Shown in pieces: positions 7,302 to 14,594 of a stretch of DNA of 64,000 bases (positions are counted from its first letter, which is position 1; each line of letters opens with the position of its first letter). Below the pieces are notes generated by a model. It saw only the letters and a list, made by a program, of their open reading frames with translations. It did no database searches and was not told where the DNA came from. The position numbers were made by a program, and so were the translations under genes. This DNA comes from Streptomyces griseocarneus. GTDB taxonomy: Bacteria; Actinomycetota; Actinomycetes; Streptomycetales; Streptomycetaceae. The stretch lies in assembly GCF_014655595.1 (NCBI RefSeq), contig NZ_BNBL01000005.1, forward strand, positions 62,001 to 126,000, given 5' to 3'.

Positions 7302-7676
7302 ATGATCAATGCCGACGACGTCCGCCGGATCGCGCTCTCCCTCCCGGAGACGGCCGAGAAGGAGGCGTGGAACATGCCGACCTTCCGGGTCGCGGGGAAG
7401 ATGTACATCACGATCCCCGACGACCAGACGTCGTTCGCCGTCCGGTGCCCCCGGCACGAGCGGGCCGAGCTGATCGCGGCGGAGCCGGAGAAGTTCTGGG
7501 TGCCCCCGCACGAGGCGAGTTCCGCGTGGGTGCGCGTACGGCTCGCGGCTCTGGAGGACCTCGACGAGCTGCACGACATCCTCGTCGACTCCTGGAGACA
7601 GGCGGCACCGGAGCGCCTGGCGGACGCCCTGCCCGGCCGGAACCCCGGCGACGGCGGGGGCCCCGTCGGGCACTGA
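7302..7676 (+). CDS. MmcQ/YjbR family protein
   Basis: The 124-residue protein has the usual YjbR layout: an N-terminal helix DDVRRIALSLPETAEKEAW, then a beta sheet with FRVAGKMYITI and FAVRCP, the phrase FWVPPHEASSAWVRV, and a C-terminal helix LHDILVDSWRQAAP. The family has a double-wing fold and is called DNA-binding by similarity, but its role is not established. ATG 7302 is preferred over GTG 7296 because TAATGT (7289-7294) ends 7 nt before it, again suggesting a leaderless transcript. It is monocistronic between the divergent Nudix gene and a convergent GNAT gene. Confidence 0.85.
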   Translation: MINADDVRRIALSLPETAEKEAWNMPTFRVAGKMYITIPDDQTSFAVRCPRHERAELIAAEPEKFWVPPHEASSAWVRVRLAALEDLDELHDILVDSWRQAAPERLADALPGRNPGDGGGPVGH

Positions 7677-7711
7677 CAGGGCCCGTCCGTGCCCGTCCGC
7701 CGGGGCCGGGA

Positions 7712-8158
7712 TCAGGAGTCGGAGAAGCTCATCATCATCAGCTTCTCGGGATTGGCGACGGGCGCGAACCCGACCCTGGCGTAGACCTCGTGCGCGTCGA
7801 GGGTGGACAACAGCACCCGCTTGAGGCGGTGGGGAGCCAGGTGATCGCGGACGGCGGTGGCCAGGAGCGTACCGACGCCCCTGCCGCGATGTTCCGGGGC
7901 GACGTAGACGTCGCAGAGCCAGGCGAAGGTCGCCAGGTCGGTGACCACGCGCGCGTACCCGGCCTGACGGCCGCCGGCGTCGTACGCACCGAAGTTGACG
8001 GAGGCCGCGACGGACCGCTCGACGGTCTCGAGGCTGCGGCCGATGGCCCAGAACGCGTCGGTGGACAACCAGTGGTGGACGAGCTTCGTGTCGAGGCGAC
8101 CGGGATCGGTCGAGATCTCGTATCCGTCGTGCGAGCCGCCTGCTGTGCGAGTGATCAT
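7712..8158 (-). CDS. GNAT family N-acetyltransferase
   Basis: The 148-residue protein has the acetyl-CoA binding motif A as VAPEHRGRGVGTLLATAV (R/QxxGxG/A form) around residues 83-100, preceded by the strand ATFAWLCDVY and followed by the motif-B strand KRVLLSTLDAHEVYARVGF. It probably acetylates an amine on a small molecule or protein; the target is unknown. ATG at 8158 is preferred: on the minus strand TAGGCT (8172-8167) lies 8 nt upstream without a Shine-Dalgarno. A GTG at 8188 would add ten residues. It lies 41 nt downstream of the Lrp gene on the same strand but seems to have its own promoter. Confidence 0.88.
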   Translation of the reverse strand: MITRTAGGSHDGYEISTDPGRLDTKLVHHWLSTDAFWAIGRSLETVERSVAASVNFGAYDAGGRQAGYARVVTDLATFAWLCDVYVAPEHRGRGVGTLLATAVRDHLAPHRLKRVLLSTLDAHEVYARVGFAPVANPEKLMMMSFSDS

Positions 8159-8199
8159 GAACCGAAAGCCTATGGCCGAGACCGTCACATGACCATTGA

Positions 8200-9243
8200 T
8201 CAGGACTTGGCGGCGGCGCCCGCCTGCGGCCACCTCGGGCCCGGGCCCTTGAGGATGCGATGGGTGGGGGCGGTGCTGGCGTGCTGGACGCCGGGCAGGG
8301 AGGCCACCGGGCCGGTCAGATAGCGGTAGAACGAGCCGGCGCTCTGCGTGCTGATGCTGGCGAACAGATTGGTCGTACCGGTGGTGGCCGCGGCGAACGG
8401 CACCTCGGGATGCTCGGCCAGCGCGCGGCCCACCGCGTCCAGCCGTGCCGGCTCGACCTGCAGCCACAGCGTGGCCCGGAAGCCGTGCTGCAGGATCCGC
8501 GGGTGGTAGTCGAGGTCGAAGTAGAGCACGCCCGCCGCGCGCAGCTCCGCCAGCCGCCGGCGGACGGTGGTCTGCGACCAGCCCGTGGCCGCGGCGAGTT
8601 CGCCCAGCGGAGCACGCCCGTCCTGGGCCAGCACGGCCAGGAGACGGTGGTCCCGCGCATCCAGGGGATACGGCGCGGCCGGCTCGTCCGGGCGGCACGC
8701 CGGAGCGTCGGCGGGGGTGAGGGCGGCGACCTGCTCCGGGGTGAGCGGCCCCGACTTGCCGGCCGCGCTGCGCTTCCGGCCGAAGAACACGTGCAGCAGG
8801 CTGTGCGCCGAGACGTCCACGACCCGCGGCGTGCGCGGCAGCTTCTGCAGCAGCAGGGCATCGCTCTCGCCCGGGTGGCCCGGCTCGTGGGTGCGGACGT
8901 TGCAGATGATCTCCGTACCGCCCGAGGTCAGCTTCACCCAGCTGGTGTCCGGATGCCGCGCCAGCGCCTCGCCGACCGAACCGGCGGCATCCGGCGTGCA
9001 GCGCACCCGTACGAACCAGGTGTCGCCGACCCGCAGCGGATCGGTCAGCCCCACCACGCGCAGCGTGCTCGTGGTGCGCAGCCGGGTGTAGCGGCGGGCG
9101 ACGGTCTGATCGGACACCCCCAACACCTCGGCGATCCGGCTGAAGGGCGCCCGCCCGTCGATCTGGAGGGCGTGGGCGAGGGGCTGGTCCTGTACGTCGA
9201 GGGCGGGAAGGAAAGCCCGGGAGTCGGTGTCGATATCCACCAT
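8200..9243 (-). CDS. tandem-domain Lrp/AsnC family regulator
   Basis: The 347-residue protein is two Lrp/AsnC units in one chain. The first HTH is at about residues 20-65 (LAHALQIDGRAPFSRIAEVLGVSDQTVARRYTRL) and is followed by a RAM-like ligand domain (VRVRCTPDAAGSVGEALARH). The second HTH is near residues 195-245 (LLAVLAQDGRAPLGELAAATGWSQTTVRRRLAEL) with its own RAM-like domain. Single-unit Lrp proteins are about 150 residues, so this is a fused duplicate, a form common in actinobacteria. It is divergent from an EmrB-type exporter with 182 bp between the starts, so it is the likely local regulator of that exporter, sensing an amino acid or drug-like ligand. That link is inferred from position. 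Confidence 0.88.
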   Translation of the reverse strand: MVDIDTDSRAFLPALDVQDQPLAHALQIDGRAPFSRIAEVLGVSDQTVARRYTRLRTTSTLRVVGLTDPLRVGDTWFVRVRCTPDAAGSVGEALARHPDTSWVKLTSGGTEIICNVRTHEPGHPGESDALLLQKLPRTPRVVDVSAHSLLHVFFGRKRSAAGKSGPLTPEQVAALTPADAPACRPDEPAAPYPLDARDHRLLAVLAQDGRAPLGELAAATGWSQTTVRRRLAELRAAGVLYFDLDYHPRILQHGFRATLWLQVEPARLDAVGRALAEHPEVPFAAATTGTTNLFASISTQSAGSFYRYLTGPVASLPGVQHASTAPTHRILKGPGPRWPQAGAAAKS

Positions 9244-9425
9244 TGAAGGCTACGGGATGTCGGAATCCGCCGCGGGAAGCCCATTGACTGCGGCCTGCGG
9301 TGGCATCGTCGCAGGCTCGACGAGGACGGCTCACCGGGACCCGGACGGGGACCTTCGAGCCAACCCCCAGCACCCCCCAACACCCCCTCAACACTCCACT
9401 GAACACTTCACGAAACGAGATTCGG

Positions 9426-11009
9426 ATGCGTAAGTGGCGGCCCTTGATGGCTGTCTCCCTGGGCGCCTTCATCCTGCTGGTGGACGTCACGATCGTGAAC
9501 GTGGCGCTGCCGCAGATGGCCGAGGACCTGCACGCCGGCTTCGCCTCCCTGCAGTGGGTGGTCGACGCCTACGCCCTCGCCCTGGCCGCCCTCCTGCTGG
9601 CCGCGGGCTCGCTGGCCGACCGCTTCGGCCACCGCAGGCTGTACGTGGCCGGGCTGATCCTGTTCGCCCTGGCCTCCCTCGCCTGCGGCCTGGCACCCAA
9701 CGCCGGCGTCCTGGTGGCCGCCCGCGCGGTCCAGGGCGTGGGCGGCGCCGCGATGTTCGCCACCACCACGGCACTGCTCGGCGCCACCTACCAAGGCCGT
9801 GACCGGGGCACCGCGTTCGGCGTCTGGGGAGCCGTCAACGGCGCGGCCGCCGCGGCCGGCCCGCTGCTCGGCGGTCTGCTGACCGAGCACATCGGCTGGC
9901 AGGCCGTCTTCCTGGTCAACCTGCCGATCGCGGCGGTGGCCGTCTTCATGACGCTGCGCGTCATCGCCCCCGACCGGCGCGACGCCGCGCAGCACGCGGG
10001 GCACTCCGGCCGCCTGGACGTCACCGGCGCCGTGACCTTCACCCTCGCCGCCGCCGCGCTCACCTACGGGCTCATCCGCGGCAGCGAGTCCGGCTGGACC
10101 TCCACGCTCACGCTGACCGCCTTCGCCGTGGCCGTCGTGTCGCTCGCCGCCTTCGTGACGGCCGAGATACGCGCCGAACGCAAGGGCGGCCAGCCCATGC
10201 TGGACCTGGCCCTCCTGCGCAGGCCCTCCTTCAGCGGGCTGATGGGCGGCGCGCTCCTGCTCCAGGGCGGCGCCTTCGGCGGCCTCGCGCTGCTCTCGCT
10301 GTGGCTGCAGTCCGTCATCGGCCTGGGCCCGGTCGACGCCGGCCTGTCCCTGACCCCGCTGGCCGTCGTCTCCTTCGTCGTCTCCCTCGTGGCCGGCCGC
10401 TACCTGCAGCGCCTGGCGCCCCGGGTGCCGATCGGCCTCGGACTGCTCGTGGTGGCCGGCGGCATGCTCCTGCTGAACGCCGGGCTGACGGCGGACGCCG
10501 GCCGCTCCGCCGTGATCGCCGGGCTGTGCGTGACCGGCGCCGGCGCCGGGCTGGCGATGCCCGTCCTGGTGTCGGCGGCGATGGGCAGCGTGCCGCCCCA
10601 GCGCATGGGCATGGCCGGCGGCGCCGTCAGCACCTTCCGGCAGCTGGGCATGACCCTGGCGATCGCCGGTCTGGGTGCCGTCTTCACCAGCCGCGTCGAG
10701 AAGGTGCTCGAGGAGTCGGGGACGACGACCGACCCGCACGCCGCCGCGTCGGCGCTGGCGGGCGGACAGGCCCACCAGATGATCGAGGGCGCCCCGGCCG
10801 GCCTGCGCGACGAGACCGCACGGCTCGTCCACGAGGCCTTCGCCGCCGGCCTGGACCGCGTCTTCCTGTGCGCGGCGGTCGCGGCCGCCGTCGGCGGCCT
10901 CCTCGTCCTGGCCCTGGTCCGCCCCACGCCCCGCCCCGAGGCGGGCGCGCGAACCGGCGGCACCCCGGCCCAGGACTCCCGTACCGAGGCCGAACCCGCG
11001 ACGGCCTAG
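9426..11009 (+). CDS. MFS drug exporter of the EmrB/QacA (DHA2) type
   Basis: The 527-residue integral membrane protein has about 14 helices. The opening segment FILLVDVTIVNVALPQM is the conserved DHA2 helix-1 motif (LDxTIVNVALP), followed by LADRFGHRR (loop 2-3 signature) and a motif-C-like GAVNGAAAAAGPLLGG in helix 5. Such pumps export drugs or dyes using the proton gradient. ATG 9426 is chosen because the membrane domain starts right after it; an earlier in-frame GTG at 9300 would add a 42-residue hydrophilic tail. It is divergent from the tandem Lrp regulator and ends in a perfect stem-loop. Confidence 0.92.
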   Translation: MRKWRPLMAVSLGAFILLVDVTIVNVALPQMAEDLHAGFASLQWVVDAYALALAALLLAAGSLADRFGHRRLYVAGLILFALASLACGLAPNAGVLVAARAVQGVGGAAMFATTTALLGATYQGRDRGTAFGVWGAVNGAAAAAGPLLGGLLTEHIGWQAVFLVNLPIAAVAVFMTLRVIAPDRRDAAQHAGHSGRLDVTGAVTFTLAAAALTYGLIRGSESGWTSTLTLTAFAVAVVSLAAFVTAEIRAERKGGQPMLDLALLRRPSFSGLMGGALLLQGGAFGGLALLSLWLQSVIGLGPVDAGLSLTPLAVVSFVVSLVAGRYLQRLAPRVPIGLGLLVVAGGMLLLNAGLTADAGRSAVIAGLCVTGAGAGLAMPVLVSAAMGSVPPQRMGMAGGAVSTFRQLGMTLAIAGLGAVFTSRVEKVLEESGTTTDPHAAASALAGGQAHQMIEGAPAGLRDETARLVHEAFAAGLDRVFLCAAVAAAVGGLLVLALVRPTPRPEAGARTGGTPAQDSRTEAEPATA

Positions 11010-11029
11010 GCTCGAAGGGCACGGCAGAA

Positions 11030-11063
11030 GGCGAGTGGCCGGGGGATCCCCCGGCCACTCGCC
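11030..11063. terminator. rho-independent-type stem-loop
   Basis: A perfect 34-nt palindrome (17-bp stem with no unpaired loop beyond the turn), GGCGAGTGGCCGGGGGA then its complement, is followed by GTTT. It lies 21 nt after the exporter stop and 58 nt from the end of the opposing MFS gene, so it may serve both strands. Confidence 0.85.
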
Positions 11064-11120
11064 GTTTCCGGGGCGCGGGCGGGATGGCCGGGCCCGTTGA
11101 GCGGGCGGAGGGTGGCCCGT

Positions 11121-12209
11121 TCAGGCGCCGGAGCGGGCGCGGCGGGATCCGCCGGAGGCGCGCGTACGCCCCGCGTCGTCCGTCGGGCGACGCGATGCGG
11201 GCAGGTCCCGGGCCCGGCCGACGGGGGAGAAGAGCAGGACCAGGGCGGCGAGCGGGATGCCCGCCGTCGTGACCCACATGGCCGCGCGCAGACCGAGCAC
11301 CGTACCGAGCGCGCCGCCGAGCAGCGCCCCGAGCGGGATCGTCCCGTAATTGACGAACGCCGTGGGCGCCGTGAGCCGGGCGAGAAGCTCCGGCGGGCAG
11401 TAACGCTGCAGAAAACCCGCCTTGATGACGTTGCCGCCCACGACACCGGCCGACACGCAGAAGCCACCCGCGACGAAGAGCAGCACCCCCGCACCGCCCA
11501 CGGTCAGCGGCATGAGCAGGGCGAACACGGCCAGCCCCAGCTCGAACAGCAGCGTCGCACGGGCCGTACCGAACCGGCCGGCGACCCGGCGGGCCGCGAA
11601 GGCCCCGGCGACCCCTCCGGCACCGGCGGCCGCGACGAGCGCCCCGACCGGACCGGGGGCCAGGCCGACGCTCTGCACCAGGAAGACCACCCGTATCGAC
11701 TGGTACCCCATGAGAGCCAGGTTGGAGGCGGCCCCGAAGAGCGTCAGCGTACGCAGCCAGGGGTCGCCCGCGACGAGGCGCAGCCCCTCGCCGACCTCGC
11801 CGGCCAGCGCACCCCGGCGACGCCCGGCCCTGGGCGGGCGGGGCTCGCGGTGCCGTATGCCCGCCAGACAGAGAAGGGACACGAGGAACGTCGCGGCGTT
11901 CACGAACATGCCGTTCACGGCGCCCGCCAGCTGCGTGATCAGACCGCCGGAGCCGAGCCCGGCGATCTGCGCGGCGGACGCGCTGCCGTGCAGCTTGGCA
12001 TTGCCCTCGGCCTGGTCGGCGGGTTCCAGAAGACCGGGAAGATACGCGGTGTAGGCGGTCTGGAAGGCCCCGAGGTCGGACACGGCGATCAGCGGCATCG
12101 CGACCCCGGTGACGGAGGCGCCGAACTTCCCGGCCGTCTCGCCGCACCACAGCAGCCGGAAATCGCGGTGGCGGCGCAGGAGGCCACCATCGCCGGCGCT
12201 CCGCGTCAC
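11121..12209 (-). CDS. MFS transporter with apparent loss of helices 2-4
   Basis: The 362-residue membrane protein of the MFS_3 (EntS/macrolide-efflux-like) group normally has about 410-430 residues. The start is typical: RHRDFRLLWCGETAGKFGASVTGVAMPLIAV. It then jumps straight to SDLGAFQTAYTAYLPGLL, and EGNAKLHGSASAAQIAG follows normally. In relatives the YLP segment belongs near helix 5, so about 75-80 residues covering helices 2-4 and the conserved loop 2-3 appear to be missing, in frame, around nt 12075-12085. Whether it still transports is doubtful. GTG 12209 overlaps the stop of the upstream ArsR-type gene (GTGA), so the two are translationally coupled. Confidence 0.85.
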   Translation of the reverse strand: MTRSAGDGGLLRRHRDFRLLWCGETAGKFGASVTGVAMPLIAVSDLGAFQTAYTAYLPGLLEPADQAEGNAKLHGSASAAQIAGLGSGGLITQLAGAVNGMFVNAATFLVSLLCLAGIRHREPRPPRAGRRRGALAGEVGEGLRLVAGDPWLRTLTLFGAASNLALMGYQSIRVVFLVQSVGLAPGPVGALVAAAGAGGVAGAFAARRVAGRFGTARATLLFELGLAVFALLMPLTVGGAGVLLFVAGGFCVSAGVVGGNVIKAGFLQRYCPPELLARLTAPTAFVNYGTIPLGALLGGALGTVLGLRAAMWVTTAGIPLAALVLLFSPVGRARDLPASRRPTDDAGRTRASGGSRRARSGA

Positions 12210-12793
12210 GAGGCGCCACGCTCCCTGCGCGGGAAGGACTGCAGCTGGACGACGACCGGCAGGGCGCCGGGGGCGGGCTCGGCGTCCGGAGCGGGTGTGT
12301 GACGGGCGATGACCGCCATCAGCTCCGCGTTGAGGGCGGCGAGCTGCTCCGGTGCCAGGCGCAGGTCACGCCAGTCGGAGACGGTGCCCGCCGCGCGCCA
12401 TTCCTCGTCCCAGTCCTCGTTGACGTAGTCCACGACCCGGCTGAAGTACTGCTGCACCAGTTCATGGAGATAGACGGACAGTGCGCCCCGGCTCTCGGGG
12501 TCGTCCCGGAATTCGGCGATGTTCAGCTCGTTCGCGACGCCGACCCTCCGCCACCAGCGCTCACGCTTCGTGCCGCGCCCGGTCTCCTCCTCGATGAAGC
12601 CGTGCTCGGCGAGGTGGCGCAGGTGCCAGCTGACGGTGCCGGTGTTCTCCCCGAGACGCTCGGCGAGCAGCGTGGCGGTGGCGGGCCCGTCGAGGCTGAG
12701 CAGCTCGAAGATCCGCATCCGCAGGGGATGGGCCAGCCCACGCAGGCTGCGGGCATCGACCCGGCGGCCCGTCCCGTGTACCGGTGCGCTCAC
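12206..12793 (-). CDS. ArsR-type winged-helix regulator
   Basis: The 195-residue protein has an N-terminal winged helix at residues 12-75: LRGLAHPLRMRIFELLSLDGPATATLLAERLGENTGTVSWHLRHLAEHGFIEE. This is the HTH_20/ArsR arrangement with the recognition helix TGTVSWHLRHL. The C-terminal half is helical and acidic, with a Trp-rich linker (RERWWRRVG), perhaps for dimerisation or ligand sensing; no metal-binding Cys pair is present. It is first in a two-gene operon with the shortened MFS transporter, overlapping it by 4 nt, so it is most likely that gene's repressor. A 7-bp stem inverted repeat at 12824-12841 upstream is a possible operator. Confidence 0.88.
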   Translation of the reverse strand: MSAPVHGTGRRVDARSLRGLAHPLRMRIFELLSLDGPATATLLAERLGENTGTVSWHLRHLAEHGFIEEETGRGTKRERWWRRVGVANELNIAEFRDDPESRGALSVYLHELVQQYFSRVVDYVNEDWDEEWRAAGTVSDWRDLRLAPEQLAALNAELMAVIARHTPAPDAEPAPGALPVVVQLQSFPRRERGAS

Positions 12794-12823
12794 CGTCCGT
12801 GAGGCGAACGGGGGTCGGATGTG

Positions 12824-12841
12824 AGGCCCCTCATGGGGCCT
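12824..12841. repeat. inverted repeat upstream of the ArsR gene
   Basis: AGGCCCC-TCAT-GGGGCCT is a 7-bp perfect inverted repeat 31 nt before the ArsR start, with flanking GTG and CAC that partly extend it. It could be an operator for the ArsR-type regulator or a small stem-loop. The rest of the 276-bp gap to the transglycosylase gene shows no gene and no riboswitch that I can recognise. Confidence 0.35.
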
Positions 12842-13069
12842 GGGTCACATACGAAAGCGGGTAGTTGGCACGCAGGCCCAATTCCGGCATTTCGGCTCGC
12901 TTGTCGGGTGCCGGGTACGGCGTTTCGCCGTAGGTCACACCTTTGCCAGCGGGTTTTCGCGCCGCTAACAATTGCGGAGTCGCACGGCGCCGTCGACCGA
13001 GAAACGGCGCTCTTTCTTTGCGCCATTGACGGCCATTGCGACTAAGCGATTGGAAGGGTTCAGCTCGTT

Positions 13070-13795
13070 ATGCGCTCCACCGTCTCCGGTTATACCGCTC
13101 TGTCCAAGGCCCACAAGTTCTCCGCTGCTGGTCTGGTGACCGCTGCTGGTGCCGCCGCTCTGACGTTCGCCCTGGTTCCGCAGGCCTCGGCCGCGGATGC
13201 TCACAGTGCGGGTGTGAAGCCGGTGGCGCTGAGCGCGCAGGAGTTCGGTGTGACGCAGGACGCTGAGCTGGCGAAGGCCGTGGATGCTGCTGCCGCGCAG
13301 GCGCAGGTCAAGGCCGGTGCCGCCGTGAAGCAGGAGGCGCAGGCCCAGGCGAAGGCCAAGGCGGACGCCGAGCGTGCGAGCCGTTCCGAGGCCCGCAAGG
13401 CCCTCAAGCCTGCCGCCAAGCCGGCCCCGGCCAAGCCCGCTGCCAAGCCGGCTGCTCCGGTGAAGAAGGCTTACGCGGACAACCTGGACGGCTGGATCAG
13501 CGAGTCGCTGGACGTGCTGCGTGCCAAGGGCATTCCTGCCTCGTACGAGGGCATCAAGCGCAACATCATGCGTGAGTCGACCGGTAATCCCCGTGCGATC
13601 AATGACTGGGACGTCAATGCGGTGAATGGTGTGCCGTCGAAGGGTCTGCTGCAGATCATCGACCCGACGTTCAAGGCGTATCACGTCGAGGGCACGTCCT
13701 GGGACATCTATGACCCGGTCGCCAACATCACCGCTTCCTGCAACTACGCGGCCGACAAGTACGGCTCGATGGACAACGTCAACTCCGCGTACTGA
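13070..13795 (+). CDS. secreted lytic transglycosylase (SLT domain)
   Basis: The 241-residue exported protein should cleave peptidoglycan glycan strands. The signal peptide runs to about residue 41 (ALTFALVPQASAAD). Residues 60-130 form an Ala/Lys/Gln-rich coiled-coil-like and Pro-Ala-Lys linker. The SLT domain occupies residues 135-241 with the catalytic Glu in IMRESTGNP (about E169), followed by GLLQIIDPTFKAY, which is the usual substrate-groove motif. It ends in NVNSAY. Codon use differs from neighbouring genes: GCT, GGT and CGT codons are frequent, as in highly expressed Streptomyces secreted proteins. It stands alone and is followed by an 18-bp stem terminator. Confidence 0.92.
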   Translation: MRSTVSGYTALSKAHKFSAAGLVTAAGAAALTFALVPQASAADAHSAGVKPVALSAQEFGVTQDAELAKAVDAAAAQAQVKAGAAVKQEAQAQAKAKADAERASRSEARKALKPAAKPAPAKPAAKPAAPVKKAYADNLDGWISESLDVLRAKGIPASYEGIKRNIMRESTGNPRAINDWDVNAVNGVPSKGLLQIIDPTFKAYHVEGTSWDIYDPVANITASCNYAADKYGSMDNVNSAY

Positions 13796-13819
13796 TCGCA
13801 TCGAGCGGACGAACACCGC

Positions 13820-13859
13820 AAGGGCGGCGGCATCCCGACACCGGGATGCCGCCGCCCTT
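13820..13859 (+). terminator. strong stem-loop terminator
   Basis: An 18-bp perfect stem (13820-13837 with 13842-13859) and 4-nt loop ACAC lie 24 nt after the transglycosylase stop. The arms begin AAGGGCGGCGGCATCCCG. Very high stability fits a highly expressed gene. Confidence 0.9.
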
Positions 13860-13962
13860 CGCGCTGTGGCAGCGGCGGCCTTCCCCTCGTGTCCTTCACC
13901 CGGGTGGCGCAGTTGAAGGAGTCGTCGACCGAGGAATCGAGGGGAGAGGGGAGGGCCCCGCA

Positions 13963-14466
13963 GTGACGAGCGAGTGGCTTCCGCCGGAGGAGTACGTGGC
14001 GACGCTGCCCAAGGCGACCATGTACGGCTGTCTGTTCTTCACCGACACCGAGGGCCGTCCTCTGCAGCTCCGGTCGTCCTTCGACGCGGGACTGTGGCAG
14101 TTCCCCGGTGGCAACACCGACCCCGGGGAGACGCCGTGGCAGACGGCGGTGCGGGAGACGAGGGAGGAGACCGGCATCGTCTTCACGGGCCGGCCGCGTC
14201 TCCTCGCCACGCACTTCCTCCCGCCGGGAGGCGTCTGGACCGTCTGCAAGGTCGGCTTCGTCTTCGACGGGGGCACCCTCACCGACGACGAGCTGTCGCG
14301 CATCGTCCTGGACCCGGGCGAGCACAGTGAGTGGCAGGTGCGTTCCATGGAGCGCTGGGCCCCGGCGCTCGGCACGGCGACGTGGGAGCGGCTGGCGGCG
14401 GTGAACGCGGCCCGGGCGACCGGGGTGCCGGCGTACCTGGAGACGACGTTCGAGGGGTGCATGTGA
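13963..14466 (+). CDS. Nudix hydrolase
   Basis: The 167-residue protein has a perfect Nudix box at about residues 49-71, from GGNTDPGE through RETREETGI, giving the metal-binding RE and EE residues. The N-terminal part (ATMYGCLFFTDTEGRPLQL) and the C-terminal WAPALGTATWERLAAVNAARAT match a group of Streptomyces Nudix proteins of unknown substrate. GTG 13963 is selected because GGAGAGGGGAGGG precedes it; the frame is open further upstream but that part overlaps the terminator of the previous gene. It is monocistronic. Confidence 0.87.
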   Translation: MTSEWLPPEEYVATLPKATMYGCLFFTDTEGRPLQLRSSFDAGLWQFPGGNTDPGETPWQTAVRETREETGIVFTGRPRLLATHFLPPGGVWTVCKVGFVFDGGTLTDDELSRIVLDPGEHSEWQVRSMERWAPALGTATWERLAAVNAARATGVPAYLETTFEGCM

Positions 14467-14509
14467 CCGGCCGGCGGAGCGCGGTGAGGCGCGGCCTGGC
14501 GGGCGGGAC

Positions 14510-14537
14510 GTGACCGGGAAGATCGAAAAGGTACAGT
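14510..14537 (+). promoter_or_regulatory. candidate promoter of the LAL regulator gene
   Basis: GTGACC (14510-14515), a 16-bp spacer and TACAGT (14532-14537) form a plausible vegetative promoter 58 nt before the LAL start codon. This is a visual match only. Confidence 0.4.
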
Positions 14538-14594
14538 CGGCCCCGCCGTAGGGGGCGGCACAAGGCTGTTCCCCGGCGTTCACGGGGGCACAGC

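Noticed and set aside
7825..7840. Second SoxR box (CGCTTGAGGCG)
   Set aside because: Only one arm of the site is present, and it lies inside the GNAT coding sequence.
12800..13069. c-di-AMP (ydaO) riboswitch before the transglycosylase
   Set aside because: Such elements regulate cell-wall hydrolases in Streptomyces, but I could not find the conserved blocks of the motif in this gap.
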